DNA of 64,000 nt from Pseudonocardia petroleophila (GTDB lineage: Bacteria > Actinomycetota > Actinomycetes > Mycobacteriales > Pseudonocardiaceae). The notes below the pieces were generated by a model that saw only the letters and a list, made by a program, of their open reading frames with translations, was not told the origin of the DNA and did not search any database. The DNA lies in the NCBI RefSeq assembly GCF_014235185.1, contig NZ_CP060131.1, positions 5,277,501 through 5,341,500 of the forward strand, given 5' to 3'. Positions 32,236 through 41,120 of the stretch are shown here, piece by piece. Position numbers and translations under genes: made by a program. The first letter of the stretch is position 1. Each line of letters starts with the position of its first letter.

Positions 32236-33852
32236 ATGAACGCCCCCGGTCCCGTCGCCCGCACCGTCGACCGCGTCGCCTCGCGCGCGCTGGGCCTGCC
32301 CGGCGCCCGCACGGGCTACACCGTGCGCACCGAGCGGGTCCCCGTCCGCGACGGCGTCGTCCTGCTGGCCACCCACTTCGCGCCCGACACCGCGTACCCG
32401 CTCGGCACGGTGCTGGTGCGCACCCCCTACGGCCGCGACTCCCCGCTCGACGTCGTGTCGGCGCGCACGCTCGCCGCCCGCGGCTACCACGTGCTCGTGC
32501 AGAGCTGCCGGGGCACGTTCGGGTCGGGCGGGGTGTTCGAACCGATGGTGGACGAGGCCGCCGACGGGCTCGACACCGTCGCGTGGCTGCGCACCCGGGA
32601 CTGGTTCGACGGCCGCCTCGCCACCATGGGCCTGTCCTACCTGGGCTGGACCCAGTGGGCGCTGATGACCGACCCGCCGCCGGAGCTGAAGGCGTCGGTC
32701 GTGGTGGTCGGGCCGCACGACTTCGCCGAGGTCACCCACGGGCGGGGCGCGTTCACGCTCAACGACTTCCTGGGCTGGAGCGCGATGATGACGACGCAGG
32801 AGGACGGCGGGCTGGTGCGCCGCACCGTCCGCAGCCTCGCCGGGCGCCGGGCGATGACCCGGGCCTATGCCGGGCTCCCGCTGGTCGACGCCGCCGAACC
32901 GGTCCTGCGCGGCGGCGCGGGCTGGTACCGGGGCTGGGCCTCGCACCCCGACCGCACCGACCCGTTCTGGGAGCCGCGCCGCGTCACCGACGCGCTGGAG
33001 AAAGCCGCCGCACCGGTGCTGCTCATCGGCGGATGGCAGGACCTGTTCCTCGACCAGACGCTGCACCAGTACGCCGCGCTGCACGACCGCGGCGCCGAGG
33101 TCGCGCTCACCGTCGGGCCGTGGACGCACCTGCAGGTCGGGGTCTCGCGCGAGGTGGCGCAGGAGACGCTCGGCTGGCTCGACCAGCACCTCGCCGGCGT
33201 GGGTGCCCGCCCCTCCCCCGTGCGCATCCACGTCACGGGCGCCCGCGAGTGGCGGGACCTGCCGGAGTGGCCGCCGCCGACGACCGGGCGGGTGTGGCAC
33301 GCCGCCGCGGGCGGCGCGCTGCTCCCCGACGGGCCGGAGGTCCCGGCGCCCGCCACCCGCTTCCGCTACGACCCCGCCGACCCGACCCCGACGGTCGGTG
33401 GCCGCCTCCTCACCGCGGGCGCCGGCGTGCGCGACAACGCGGCGCTGGAGGCCCGGCCGGACGTCGTCGCGTTCACCGGGGCGCCGCTGGCCGCCGACCT
33501 CGAGGTCGTCGGCGAGCCGACCGTGGAGCTGCACCACACCACCGACAACCCGCACGCCGACGTCTTCGTCCGCCTCTGCGACGTCGACGCCCGCGGCCGC
33601 TCCCGCAACGTCACCGACGTGCTGCTGCGCCTGGATCCCGACCGCGCGCCGGGCCCGGTCCGCCTGACCCTCGACGCGTGCGCGCACCGCTTCGCCGCCG
33701 GGCACCGGCTGCGGCTGCTGGTGGCGGGCGGGTCGCACCCCCGGTTCGCCCGCAACCTCGGCACCGGGGAGCCGGCCGCGGAGTCCTCGCGGATGGTGCC
33801 GAGCGTGCACACCGTCGGCGGGGCGCGGCTGACGCTGCCGGTGCCGTCGTGA
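32236..33852 (+). CDS. CocE/NonD family hydrolase (X-Pro dipeptidyl-peptidase-like, S15)
   Basis: 538 residues. N-terminal alpha/beta hydrolase: VLVRTPYGRDSPLDVVSART, VLVQSCRGTFGSGGVFEPMV and the nucleophile MGLSYLGWTQW (Ser near residue 137). The acid and His follow in LLIGGWQDLFLDQTLHQY and TVGPWTHLQ. A C-terminal jelly-roll domain follows (LEVVGEPTVELHHTTDNPHA). The family hydrolyses acyl esters and amides, including cocaine and glutaryl-7-ACA. Natural substrate unknown. It is coupled to the next gene (GTGA, 33849-33852). Confidence 0.88.
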   Translation: MNAPGPVARTVDRVASRALGLPGARTGYTVRTERVPVRDGVVLLATHFAPDTAYPLGTVLVRTPYGRDSPLDVVSARTLAARGYHVLVQSCRGTFGSGGVFEPMVDEAADGLDTVAWLRTRDWFDGRLATMGLSYLGWTQWALMTDPPPELKASVVVVGPHDFAEVTHGRGAFTLNDFLGWSAMMTTQEDGGLVRRTVRSLAGRRAMTRAYAGLPLVDAAEPVLRGGAGWYRGWASHPDRTDPFWEPRRVTDALEKAAAPVLLIGGWQDLFLDQTLHQYAALHDRGAEVALTVGPWTHLQVGVSREVAQETLGWLDQHLAGVGARPSPVRIHVTGAREWRDLPEWPPPTTGRVWHAAAGGALLPDGPEVPAPATRFRYDPADPTPTVGGRLLTAGAGVRDNAALEARPDVVAFTGAPLAADLEVVGEPTVELHHTTDNPHADVFVRLCDVDARGRSRNVTDVLLRLDPDRAPGPVRLTLDACAHRFAAGHRLRLLVAGGSHPRFARNLGTGEPAAESSRMVPSVHTVGGARLTLPVPS

Positions 33853-34238
33853 CCCGCGTCCTCGGCGCGGCCGTCCTCGCCCTCGCCTCCGCCGCCTGCT
33901 GGTTCGGCTGGCTGGCCTGGGACCGCACCTACCGCGTCGACCCGGCCACCGGCGTCGCGAGCGGACCGTACGAGGCCTGGCAGGTGATCGGCTGCGGGGT
34001 GTCCCTGGTGGTGCTGGTGGTGCTGGCGACCGGGCGGCTGCCGTGGTGGACCGTCGTCCCGGTCGTGCCGGTGGCCTTCGCCGCGGCGTGGTCGCTCACC
34101 GCGTCGACCTACGACACCAGCGGGCTGTGGCCGGTCGGGGCGCTCGTCGTGCTGGTCGGGACGCTGCTGGCGACCGCGCTCGTCGCCGGGGTGACCGCGG
34201 CCGTCCGGCGCCGGGCGCGCGTGCGGGTCAGCCCGTGA
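33849..34238 (+). CDS. small multi-pass membrane protein
   Basis: 129 residues with four predicted membrane helices, such as VLGAAVLALASAACWFGWLA and VIGCGVSLVVLVVLATGRLP. The GTG start overlaps the CocE stop, so the pair is co-translated. I recognise no family. Its 3' end overlaps the convergent 78-residue gene by 11 bases. Confidence 0.7.
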   Translation: MTRVLGAAVLALASAACWFGWLAWDRTYRVDPATGVASGPYEAWQVIGCGVSLVVLVVLATGRLPWWTVVPVVPVAFAAAWSLTASTYDTSGLWPVGALVVLVGTLLATALVAGVTAAVRRRARVRVSP

Positions 34239-34464
34239 GGTGCCGGTAGTTCGCCGGGCGCAGGCGCATGGCGTGCAGCACGACGGGCGGGTCCCCGTCG
34301 GCGACGACGACCTCGACCAGGTCGCGGTCGGCGGTGAGCCCGATGTGCAGCACGACCCCGCCGTCCGGCGAGGGCTGCGGGACCGACCGGAGCGGGGCGT
34401 CGAGCACCCGGCGCACGTCGTCGGCGGTGAAGCCGTGCTTGCGGGCGCTGCGCGTCAGTCGCAC
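34228..34464 (-). CDS. small BrnT/RelE-like protein
   Basis: 78 residues from GTG 34464. The layout, an N-terminal basic RSARKHGFTADDVRRVLDAP, then a beta-sheet VVLHIGLTADRDLVEVVVAD and the end VVLHAMRLRPANYRHL, resembles small actinobacterial proteins related to BrnT toxins. No antitoxin-like gene is next to it, so a toxin role is not supported by context. Confidence 0.5.
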   Translation of the reverse strand: MRLTRSARKHGFTADDVRRVLDAPLRSVPQPSPDGGVVLHIGLTADRDLVEVVVADGDPPVVLHAMRLRPANYRHLTG

Positions 34465-34591
34465 GTGGCCGATCCTACGGCGGCCACCACGGGTGCACGG
34501 AACCTCACCGGAGGTAAGAGTTCCGCCGAATGTCCCACATCGCGGTCACACCAGTGGACGATCGACCGGGCCACTCGATACGTTCCGTGAC

Positions 34592-35362
34592 ATGGCCTGG
34601 TGGAACCGCAAGGACGACCGCGGCAGCTCGGCGCCCCGGCACGGCACCCGCGCCGAGCGGGTCGAGGCGCTCGCCGCCCGCAACGCCGAGGCGGTCGACC
34701 GCCTCGCCGACGGCGATCCCGACGACGCCGTGCGCCTGCTGACCACCACCGTGGTGTCCTGCCGCGCGCTGCTGGGCGAGGACCACCCCGACACGCTCGT
34801 CGTGGAGGGCAACCTGGCCGTCGCCACCGCGGCCGCCGACCGGCCCCGCGACGCCGTCGACCTGATGCGCACCGCGGTGGACGTCCGCACCCGCCTGCTC
34901 GGTCCCGACGACCCCCGCACCGTCGACGCGCGCGACGCCCTGGCCACGGCGTACCGGCTGGCCGGGCGGCACGCGGAGGCCGTCGACCTGGCCGCGCTCG
35001 TCGCCGACGTCCGGCGCCGCGACCTCGGCCCCGCCGACGCCCGGACCCTCGCCTCCCGCACGGGGCTGGCCCTCGCGCAGGCGGCGGGCGGGCACACCAC
35101 CGCCGCCGTCACGGTGCTGGAGTCGGCCCTGCGCGACGCCGACTTCGCCCTGGGCTCGCGGAACCTGCACACGATCACCGTCCGGGCCACGCTCGCCACC
35201 TGCCACGCGGTGCTCGGGCGCGTGCCCGAGGCCGTCGCGGAGCTGGAGCGGGCGCTCGCCGACTGCACCGAGCTGCTCGGTCCCGACCACCCCGACACCC
35301 GGGCCGTCGCCGCCGACCTCGCCGACGTGCACACCCCGCAGCGCCTCGGCCTCAGCGCCTGA
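34592..35362 (+). CDS. tetratricopeptide repeat protein (kinesin light chain-like)
   Basis: 256 residues. At least four ~42-residue TPR units carry the kinesin-light-chain style signature: LLGEDHPDTLVVEGNLAVAT, LLGPDDPRTVDARDALATAY, DLGPADARTLASRTGLALAQ and LLGPDHPDTRAVAADLADVH. It is a soluble protein-binding scaffold with no other domain. The partner is unknown. ATG 34592 begins MAWWNRKDDRGSS. Confidence 0.85.
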   Translation: MAWWNRKDDRGSSAPRHGTRAERVEALAARNAEAVDRLADGDPDDAVRLLTTTVVSCRALLGEDHPDTLVVEGNLAVATAAADRPRDAVDLMRTAVDVRTRLLGPDDPRTVDARDALATAYRLAGRHAEAVDLAALVADVRRRDLGPADARTLASRTGLALAQAAGGHTTAAVTVLESALRDADFALGSRNLHTITVRATLATCHAVLGRVPEAVAELERALADCTELLGPDHPDTRAVAADLADVHTPQRLGLSA

Positions 35363-35382
35363 CCACCCCCGCAGGGCCCTGA

Positions 35383-36120
35383 TCACTCCCGCAGGGCCGC
35401 CAGCAGCTCCGCCTCCAGCCCGACGAACGCGGGCGAGGTGACGGCGCGCGGCCGCGGCAGGTCCACCGCGACCTCGCGCCGCACGCGGGTCGGCCGCGGC
35501 CCCAGCACCACCACCCGGTCCGACAGCCGCACCGCCTCGCGGATGTCGTGGGTGATGAGCAGGACGGTCCAGCCGAAGCCGGCGCGCACGTCGTCGAGCC
35601 AGGTCTGCAGGTCGGCACGGGTGAGCGAGTCGAGCGCGCCGAACGGCTCGTCGAGCAGCAGGACCGCGCGGTCCTGCACGACCGTGCGCAGCAGCGCCGC
35701 GCGCTGCCGCATCCCGCCGGACAGCTCGGCGGGCCGCGCCTGCTCGAACCCGGCCAGCCCGAACGGGCCGAACAGCTCCCCGGCCCGGCGCCGGGCCTCG
35801 CGGCGCGGCACGCCCGCCACCTCCAGGCCGAGCGCGGTGTTGTCGAGCACCGTTCGCCAGGGGAACAGCAGGTCCTGCTGGGGCATGTAGGCGAACGGGT
35901 CGACGCGGCCGGTGGCGTCCTCCCCGTCGACGACGACGCGCCCGGCGTCCGGCCGGTGCAGGCCGGCGATCACGTCGAACAGCGTCGACTTGCCGCAGCC
36001 GCTGGGCCCGATCAGCGACACGAACTCCCCCGGCGCGACGTCGAAGCTGACGCCGTCCAGGACGTCGAGCGCACCGAAGGCGAGGTGGACGTCGTCGACG
36101 ACCAGCTTGACCTCACCCAT
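35383..36120 (-). CDS. thiZ: ABC transporter ATPase for a thiamine precursor
   Basis: 245 residues, NitT/TauT-type ATPase. Walker A GPSGCGKSTLFDVIAGL, YMPQQDLLFPWRTVLDN at the Q-loop, signature LSGGMRQRAALLRTV, Walker B VLLLDEPFGALDS and H-loop LLITHDIREAVRLSD are all intact. It overlaps the permease gene by 8 bases and is third in the thiYXZ operon. It powers uptake of a pyrimidine precursor such as formylaminopyrimidine or HMP. Confidence 0.88.
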   Translation of the reverse strand: MGEVKLVVDDVHLAFGALDVLDGVSFDVAPGEFVSLIGPSGCGKSTLFDVIAGLHRPDAGRVVVDGEDATGRVDPFAYMPQQDLLFPWRTVLDNTALGLEVAGVPRREARRRAGELFGPFGLAGFEQARPAELSGGMRQRAALLRTVVQDRAVLLLDEPFGALDSLTRADLQTWLDDVRAGFGWTVLLITHDIREAVRLSDRVVVLGPRPTRVRREVAVDLPRPRAVTSPAFVGLEAELLAALRE

Positions 36121-36922
36121 CCCGGCTCCAGGGGGCGAGTGCGCGCTGCACCAGGAACGTCAGCGCGAACAGCGCGACGCTCAGCAGCGCCGTCACCACG
36201 ACGGCGGCGAGCACGAGGTCGGTACGGAAGGAGTTCTTCTGCACGCTCATGAAGATCCCGAGCCCGGCCGTCGCGCCGACGTACTCGGCGAAGATCGCGC
36301 CGGTCACCGCGTAGGTGATGCCGATGCGCAGGGACGTGAAGAACCGGGGCATCGCGCCGGGCAGCCGGACGTACCGGAACTGCGCCCAGCGCGACGCCCC
36401 CATGCTCCGCAGCAGGCTGGTGGCCTGCCGCGGGGTCGACGCGAACCCCTCGATCAGGCCGACCGTCATGGGGAAGAAGGTGACCAGCGCGATCACGACG
36501 ACCTTCGGGGCGAGCCCGAACCCGAGCCAGATGATCAGCAGCGGGGCGATCGCGATGATCGGCAGAGTCTGCGAGGCCACCAGCAGCGGGGTCAGCGCGC
36601 GGCGCAGCCACGGCGAGAAGTCGACGGCCACCGCGAGCGCCCAGGCCAGCGCCAGTGACACGGTGAACCCGACGGCGGTGGCCTGCAGCGTGGGGACCGT
36701 GTTGGCCCACAGCTGCTCGCGGTAGGCCCAGCCCTGCTCGAGCACCCGCAGCGGCGAGGGCAGCACCTGGGGCCGCACCCCGGACACCTCGACCCCGACC
36801 TGCCAGGCGACGAGCAGCCCGGCGACGACGAGCAGCGCCGGTCCCGTCCTGCCCACCCCCCGCGGGCCGGGGTCCCGCCGCGCGCGGGCCGGGGTCGCGT
36901 CGCGCGCGAGCCGGGTCGTCAC
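36113..36922 (-). CDS. thiX: ABC transporter permease for a thiamine precursor
   Basis: 269 residues with about six membrane helices. The BPD_transp_1 loop is visible as GFASTPRQATSLLRSMGASR, followed by WAQFRYVRLPGAMPRFFTSL, the EAA contact for the ATPase. GTG 36922 overlaps the stop of the binding-protein gene (GTGA). The TPP riboswitch at the head of the operon assigns it to thiamine metabolism. Confidence 0.88.
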   Translation of the reverse strand: MTTRLARDATPARARRDPGPRGVGRTGPALLVVAGLLVAWQVGVEVSGVRPQVLPSPLRVLEQGWAYREQLWANTVPTLQATAVGFTVSLALAWALAVAVDFSPWLRRALTPLLVASQTLPIIAIAPLLIIWLGFGLAPKVVVIALVTFFPMTVGLIEGFASTPRQATSLLRSMGASRWAQFRYVRLPGAMPRFFTSLRIGITYAVTGAIFAEYVGATAGLGIFMSVQKNSFRTDLVLAAVVVTALLSVALFALTFLVQRALAPWSRDG

Positions 36923-37923
36923 GGCGCCAGGTAGTCGTTGGTGAACCACGTGGCGAAGTCCGGGCGCTCGGTGAGCGGGGAGCCGTCCGGCCCCGTCAGC
37001 ACCCCGGAGTCGACGACGAACCCGGAGTAGCCGCTCCAGCGCTCCAGCGTCTGCGGCCCCACGTCACCGGACTCGTCGCGCAGGTACTCCGCCGCCAGCA
37101 GGTCCTGGCTGCGCGTCACCAGCTCCGGCTCGGTGAAGAAGCCCGGGTTCGCGTCCATGAGCAGCTGCGCACCGCGGGCGGGGTCGTCGGCGGCGAGCCG
37201 GTAGCCGCGCTGGGCCGCCTGGACGAAGGAGCGGGCGTCGTCGGGGTTCGCCGCGAGCCACGGCGAGTTGCCGATCAGCACGACGCTGTAGGCGTCCGGG
37301 AAGCCGTAGTCGGTGTAGGCGAACGTCTTGAGCGGCTCGCCCCGCAGATCGGCCTCGATGCCCTCCCACGCGACGAACGGCTCGGTGAAGTCGACGTCGC
37401 CGGAGTACAGGGCCTCGTACGCCGACGTGCCGAGCACGACGGTCTCGAAGTCGCCCGCACCGCCCGCGTCGCGGATGACGGCCTGCATCTTCGGCACCTC
37501 GCCGGGCCCGCCGAACCCGCCGTAGACCGCGCCGTCGAGGTCGGCCGGGCTGACGATGTCGGCGCGGTCGGCGCGCACCGCGATCTCGGTGCCCCAGTGC
37601 TGCAGCACCGCCATCACCGAGGTGATGTCGGCTCCGGCGGCCTTGGAGAAGGTGAAGGAGTCCTGGAAGGAGATGCCGAACTCCGCGGCGCCGGAGGACA
37701 CCAGCGTGTCGGGCGAGGTCGAGTTGTAGGGCAGGAACTCGACGTCGAGGCCGGCGTCGGCGAACCACCCCTGCACCTGCGCGACGTAGAGGCCGGTGTG
37801 GTTGGTGTTGGGCGTCCAGTCCAGCGCGATCCGGATCGTGCGGTCACCGGATCCGCCGGAGCAGCCGGCCAGGACGAGGCTCAGTGCGGCGAACAGCACG
37901 GCGAACAGACGTGTACGGGCCAT
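36919..37923 (-). CDS. thiY: NMT1/THI5-like substrate-binding lipoprotein
   Basis: 334 residues. A signal peptide ends at lipobox LAGC (Cys near residue 21). The mature protein begins IRIALDWTPNTNHTGLYVAQ, the hallmark of ThiY/THI5-type pyrimidine-binding proteins, then GWFADAGLDVEFLPYNSTSP and ISFQDSFTFSKAAGADI. It captures a thiamine pyrimidine precursor outside the membrane for ThiXZ. The start codon lies directly after the TPP riboswitch. Confidence 0.9.
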   Translation of the reverse strand: MARTRLFAVLFAALSLVLAGCSGGSGDRTIRIALDWTPNTNHTGLYVAQVQGWFADAGLDVEFLPYNSTSPDTLVSSGAAEFGISFQDSFTFSKAAGADITSVMAVLQHWGTEIAVRADRADIVSPADLDGAVYGGFGGPGEVPKMQAVIRDAGGAGDFETVVLGTSAYEALYSGDVDFTEPFVAWEGIEADLRGEPLKTFAYTDYGFPDAYSVVLIGNSPWLAANPDDARSFVQAAQRGYRLAADDPARGAQLLMDANPGFFTEPELVTRSQDLLAAEYLRDESGDVGPQTLERWSGYSGFVVDSGVLTGPDGSPLTERPDFATWFTNDYLAP

Positions 37924-37930
37924 GACGGTC

Positions 37931-38022
37931 CTCCCTACGCCGGTGCTAACCGGGTCAGGTTCGAACGGTCGACGGCCGGCCTGCCGCCCTCTCAGCCTCG
38001 GATCGTGGGCTCCCGCGGGTCG
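37931..38022 (-). promoter_or_regulatory. TPP riboswitch (THI element)
   Basis: On the minus strand, GCGGGAGCCC leads into GAGGCTGAGAGGG, then GAACCTGACCCGGTTAGCAC and CCGGCGTAGGGA. These are the conserved CUGAGA and GAACCUGA blocks of the TPP aptamer, in order and at normal spacing. The 3' end GTAGGGAGGACC doubles as the ribosome binding site for thiY. Control is therefore probably translational: TPP binding hides the Shine-Dalgarno sequence. Confidence 0.95.
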
Positions 38023-38104
38023 GACCGGACTCTACGCGACCGGGACCCCTCCCGCCGCCGTCGGTGAGACTGACGACCCCGACCCGACCACCCCGGAGCC
38101 TCCC

Positions 38105-38437
38105 GTGCGCGCCCGCATCCCCGCCGTCGTCCTGCTCGCCGTCGCCCTGCTCACCGCAGTCGCCCTGTCCGCCTGCACCGCCACCTCACGCAGCAGCAGC
38201 TGCGTCAACGGTGTGTGCACCGTCTCGCTGAGCGGCGAGCAGACCGTCGAGATCGAGATCGGGTCGTTCGAGCGCGACCTGCGCGTCGCCCCCATCACGC
38301 CGGAGTCCGTCACCGTGTCCGCGCGCGGCGACTCCGCCGACCTCACGCCCGGCGAGAGCGCGGAGGTCGGCGGCCTGGTCGTGCGCGTCGACTCGATCGC
38401 AGGTCGCGACATCGGCCTGCACGTCGAGCGGGCCTGA
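38105..38437 (+). CDS. small lipoprotein, unknown function
   Basis: 110 residues. The signal peptide VRARIPAVVLLAVALLTAVA ends at a lipobox with LSAC. The mature part is a short beta-rich domain (VNGVCTVSLSGEQTVEIEIG) with two further cysteines that may form a disulphide. No family recognised. It is divergent from the riboswitch-controlled operon. Confidence 0.65.
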   Translation: MRARIPAVVLLAVALLTAVALSACTATSRSSSCVNGVCTVSLSGEQTVEIEIGSFERDLRVAPITPESVTVSARGDSADLTPGESAEVGGLVVRVDSIAGRDIGLHVERA

Positions 38438-38452
38438 CCGCCGCCCCGGCCC

Positions 38453-39643
38453 TCAGACGGCCCCGAGCACCGGCTCGAAGGCCAGCTCGGCCGCCCCGAC
38501 GAGCTTCGCGTCGCGCCCGAGCGGGCTGGTCTCGATCCGCGTCCCGCCGACGGCTCGGCTCACCAGGCTGCGTTCGTGGACCAGGCCGCGGACGTGGTCG
38601 ACGACGCCGGGCGGCAGCGCGGTGAACAGGTCACCGAGCACCACCAGCTCCGGCGCCATCATGTTGACGACGGTGACGAGCCCCGTGGCCAGCCACTCCG
38701 CGAACTCGTCGAGCGGGCCCGGCACCGGGGCCGTCGCCAGCGACCGCAGCTCGGCGACGACCACGCCGCGCGGGGTCTCCTCGGGCATCCCGAGGGCCCG
38801 GCACAGCGCCCGCTCCCCCACCTCGGTCTCCCAGCAGCCCCGCGAGCCGCAGTAGCAGTGCCGGCCGCCCGGACGCACCACGAGGTGCCCGAGCTCGCCG
38901 ACGTACCCGCGCGTGCCGCGCAGCGGGCGGCCCGCCGAGATCACGCCGCCGCCGACGCCCTTGTCCGCCGAGATGTAGACGAGGTCGGCGACCTCGCGCG
39001 CGATCCCCCGCACGTGCTCGGCCAGCGCACCCATCTCGGCGTCGTTGGCCACCTGCACGGGCACCTTGAGCACCGCGGCGAGCCGCGTGCCGAGTGCGAT
39101 GTCGCGCCACTCGAGGTTGGGCGCCTCGTGCACCCAGCCGTCGTCGCGGCGGACGACGCCGGGCACCGAGATGCCCGCGCCGGCCGGGGTCACCGCCAGC
39201 TCCTCGGCGAGCAGCTGCGCCGACTCCGCGACGTGCGTGATCACCTCCCCCGGCGTGCGGGTGGCGCGGCGCAGGTTCCAGCTGTGCCGCCCGATCACCT
39301 GCCCGCCGAGTCCGACCATCGACATCGCGACCTGCTCGACGCGGACGTCGACGGCCAGCACCACGGCCGACTCCGCCTGCGGCAGCACCATCAGCGACGG
39401 CCGCCCGGCCCCGGTCCGGCGGGCCGGGACGGCCTCGCTGACGACGCCGGACTCCGCGAGCCCGTCGACGACGGCCTTGATCGTGCTCCGGTTGAGCCCC
39501 AGCTCCGCGGCCAGGACGGCCCGCGTGCAGGGGCCGTCGACGTGCAGGCGGCGGAGCAGGGCGGCCCGGTTGTGGCGGCGCGCCTCGTCGGGACGCGCCC
39601 CCGAGGAGGCGCCACCGTTCTCCCCCGCCCACGCCCGGTTCAC
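38453..39643 (-). CDS. ROK-family transcriptional regulator
   Basis: 396 residues. The N-terminal winged helix is NRAALLRRLHVDGPCTRAVL, then AAELGLNRSTIKAVVDGLAE. The ROK sugar-binding domain has ADKGVGGGVISAGRPLRGTR, GELGHLVVRPGGRHCYCGSR (zinc-binding CxCGxxGC) and VNMMAPELVVLGD. It lies downstream of the sugar ABC operon on the same strand and is the probable XylR-like repressor. GTG 39643 is preferred because GGAGG lies 4 bases upstream. Confidence 0.88.
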   Translation of the reverse strand: MNRAWAGENGGASSGARPDEARRHNRAALLRRLHVDGPCTRAVLAAELGLNRSTIKAVVDGLAESGVVSEAVPARRTGAGRPSLMVLPQAESAVVLAVDVRVEQVAMSMVGLGGQVIGRHSWNLRRATRTPGEVITHVAESAQLLAEELAVTPAGAGISVPGVVRRDDGWVHEAPNLEWRDIALGTRLAAVLKVPVQVANDAEMGALAEHVRGIAREVADLVYISADKGVGGGVISAGRPLRGTRGYVGELGHLVVRPGGRHCYCGSRGCWETEVGERALCRALGMPEETPRGVVVAELRSLATAPVPGPLDEFAEWLATGLVTVVNMMAPELVVLGDLFTALPPGVVDHVRGLVHERSLVSRAVGGTRIETSPLGRDAKLVGAAELAFEPVLGAV

Positions 39644-39665
39644 CACGCCTCCGTGCGGTTCCGCT

Positions 39666-41120
39666 TCACCTGCCGGCGACCGCCGAGCGACGACGGGAGA
39701 GTACGTCGACCGACGCGGCGAGCAGCAGCACCAGGCCCGTGACGACGAACACGACGGCCGCGGGCTGGCGCAGCAGGCCCAGCCCGTTCTCGACGGTCGC
39801 GAGCACAGCGCCACCGATCACGGCGTTGCTGATCCGCCCGCGCCCGCCGAACAGCGACGTGCCGCCGATGACGGCCGCGCCCACCGCGAACAGCAGCGTG
39901 TTGCCGCCACCCGCGCCGGGGCTGACCGACCCGACCTTCGACGAGTAGACGATCGCGCCGATCGCCGCGAACGCCGAGGCGATCACGAACACCGACGCGC
40001 GGATGCGCACGACGTCGATGCCGGCCCGGCGCGCGGCCTCCCGGTTCCCGCCGACGGCGTAGACGTGCCGGCCGAAGCGGGTGCGGTCGAGCACGAACGT
40101 GCCGACGACCAGCAGCGCGAGCACGATCGGGACGACGTAGGGCACGCCCATGATCGGCAGGTCGCCCGGCGACCGGTCGAGCGTGAGCAGGAACGTGGCG
40201 ATCGCCCCGAGCAGGACCACGGCCCCGACCTTGATGAGCACCAGCCCGGTCGGCTGGGCCACCAGGCCGAGCCTGCGGCGCGAGACCTGGCGGTTGAGCA
40301 GCACCGCGGCGTACCCGCCCGCCGCGACGACGAACAGCACCCAGCTGCCGACCGTCGACAGGTTGCCGTTGGCGACCGCGTTGATCACGGGGTCGCGCAG
40401 GCCGAGCGTGCCGCCGTCGCCGATCAGCGCCAGGATGATGCCCTGCCAGGCGATGAACAGCGCCAGCGTCACGACGAACGACGGCATGCCGATCTTCGCC
40501 ACGAGGAACCCGGTGATGCAGCCGATGACGACGCCGACGCACACGGCCAGCAGCATCTGCAGCCACGGGTTCGGCGGGAAGCCGATCACCATGAGCCCGA
40601 GCGCGACCGCGCTGAGCGCCGCCCCCGCCCAGATCCGCAGCAGCAGCGCCAGCACGATCGCCAGCACGATGACCAGCATGAACAGCACGAACACCGTGGT
40701 GCCCATGCCGCCGAGCAGGTTGCCGCCGCTGACCAGGTGCAGCGCCATCACCGCGGCCGCGAGGCCGGACGCCGTGCCCGCCGCGAGGTCGATCTCGCCG
40801 GTGAGCAGGACGAACACCAGGCCCATCGCGATGATCGTGCGACCGGCGCCCTGCTGGAGCAGGTTGGCGATGTTGAGCAGGCTGGGGAAGGTCCCCGTCG
40901 AGTCCAGCGCGCTGAACAGGATGAGCAGGGCCAGCAGGCCGAGCAGGGCCGGCAGGGCCCCGAGCTCGCCGGTCCGCAGGCCGCGCAGGTAGCCCGCGAC
41001 GGCCTGGCCCGTCGTCCGGGCGGTGGTGTCGATGCCGAAGTCGGCGGCGCGGCTCGACGCCGGTGCCGCCCGCTCGGCTGCGGACTTCTTCTCGAGGTCG
41101 GGCTTCTCCGGCGCGCTCAC
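39666..41120 (-). CDS. xylH: xylose-type sugar ABC transporter permease
   Basis: 484 residues with about ten to twelve membrane helices after a 50-residue polar N-terminus. The BPD_transp_2 family pattern is clear: GLVFVLLTGEIDLAAGTASG, GMPSFVVTLALFIAWQGIIL, FVLDRTRFGRHVYAVGGNRE (coupling loop) and GGRGRISNAVIGGAVLATVE. Length and order match XylH rather than RbsC. GTG 41120 overlaps the ATPase stop (GTGA). Confidence 0.85.
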   Translation of the reverse strand: MSAPEKPDLEKKSAAERAAPASSRAADFGIDTTARTTGQAVAGYLRGLRTGELGALPALLGLLALLILFSALDSTGTFPSLLNIANLLQQGAGRTIIAMGLVFVLLTGEIDLAAGTASGLAAAVMALHLVSGGNLLGGMGTTVFVLFMLVIVLAIVLALLLRIWAGAALSAVALGLMVIGFPPNPWLQMLLAVCVGVVIGCITGFLVAKIGMPSFVVTLALFIAWQGIILALIGDGGTLGLRDPVINAVANGNLSTVGSWVLFVVAAGGYAAVLLNRQVSRRRLGLVAQPTGLVLIKVGAVVLLGAIATFLLTLDRSPGDLPIMGVPYVVPIVLALLVVGTFVLDRTRFGRHVYAVGGNREAARRAGIDVVRIRASVFVIASAFAAIGAIVYSSKVGSVSPGAGGGNTLLFAVGAAVIGGTSLFGGRGRISNAVIGGAVLATVENGLGLLRQPAAVVFVVTGLVLLLAASVDVLSRRRSAVAGR

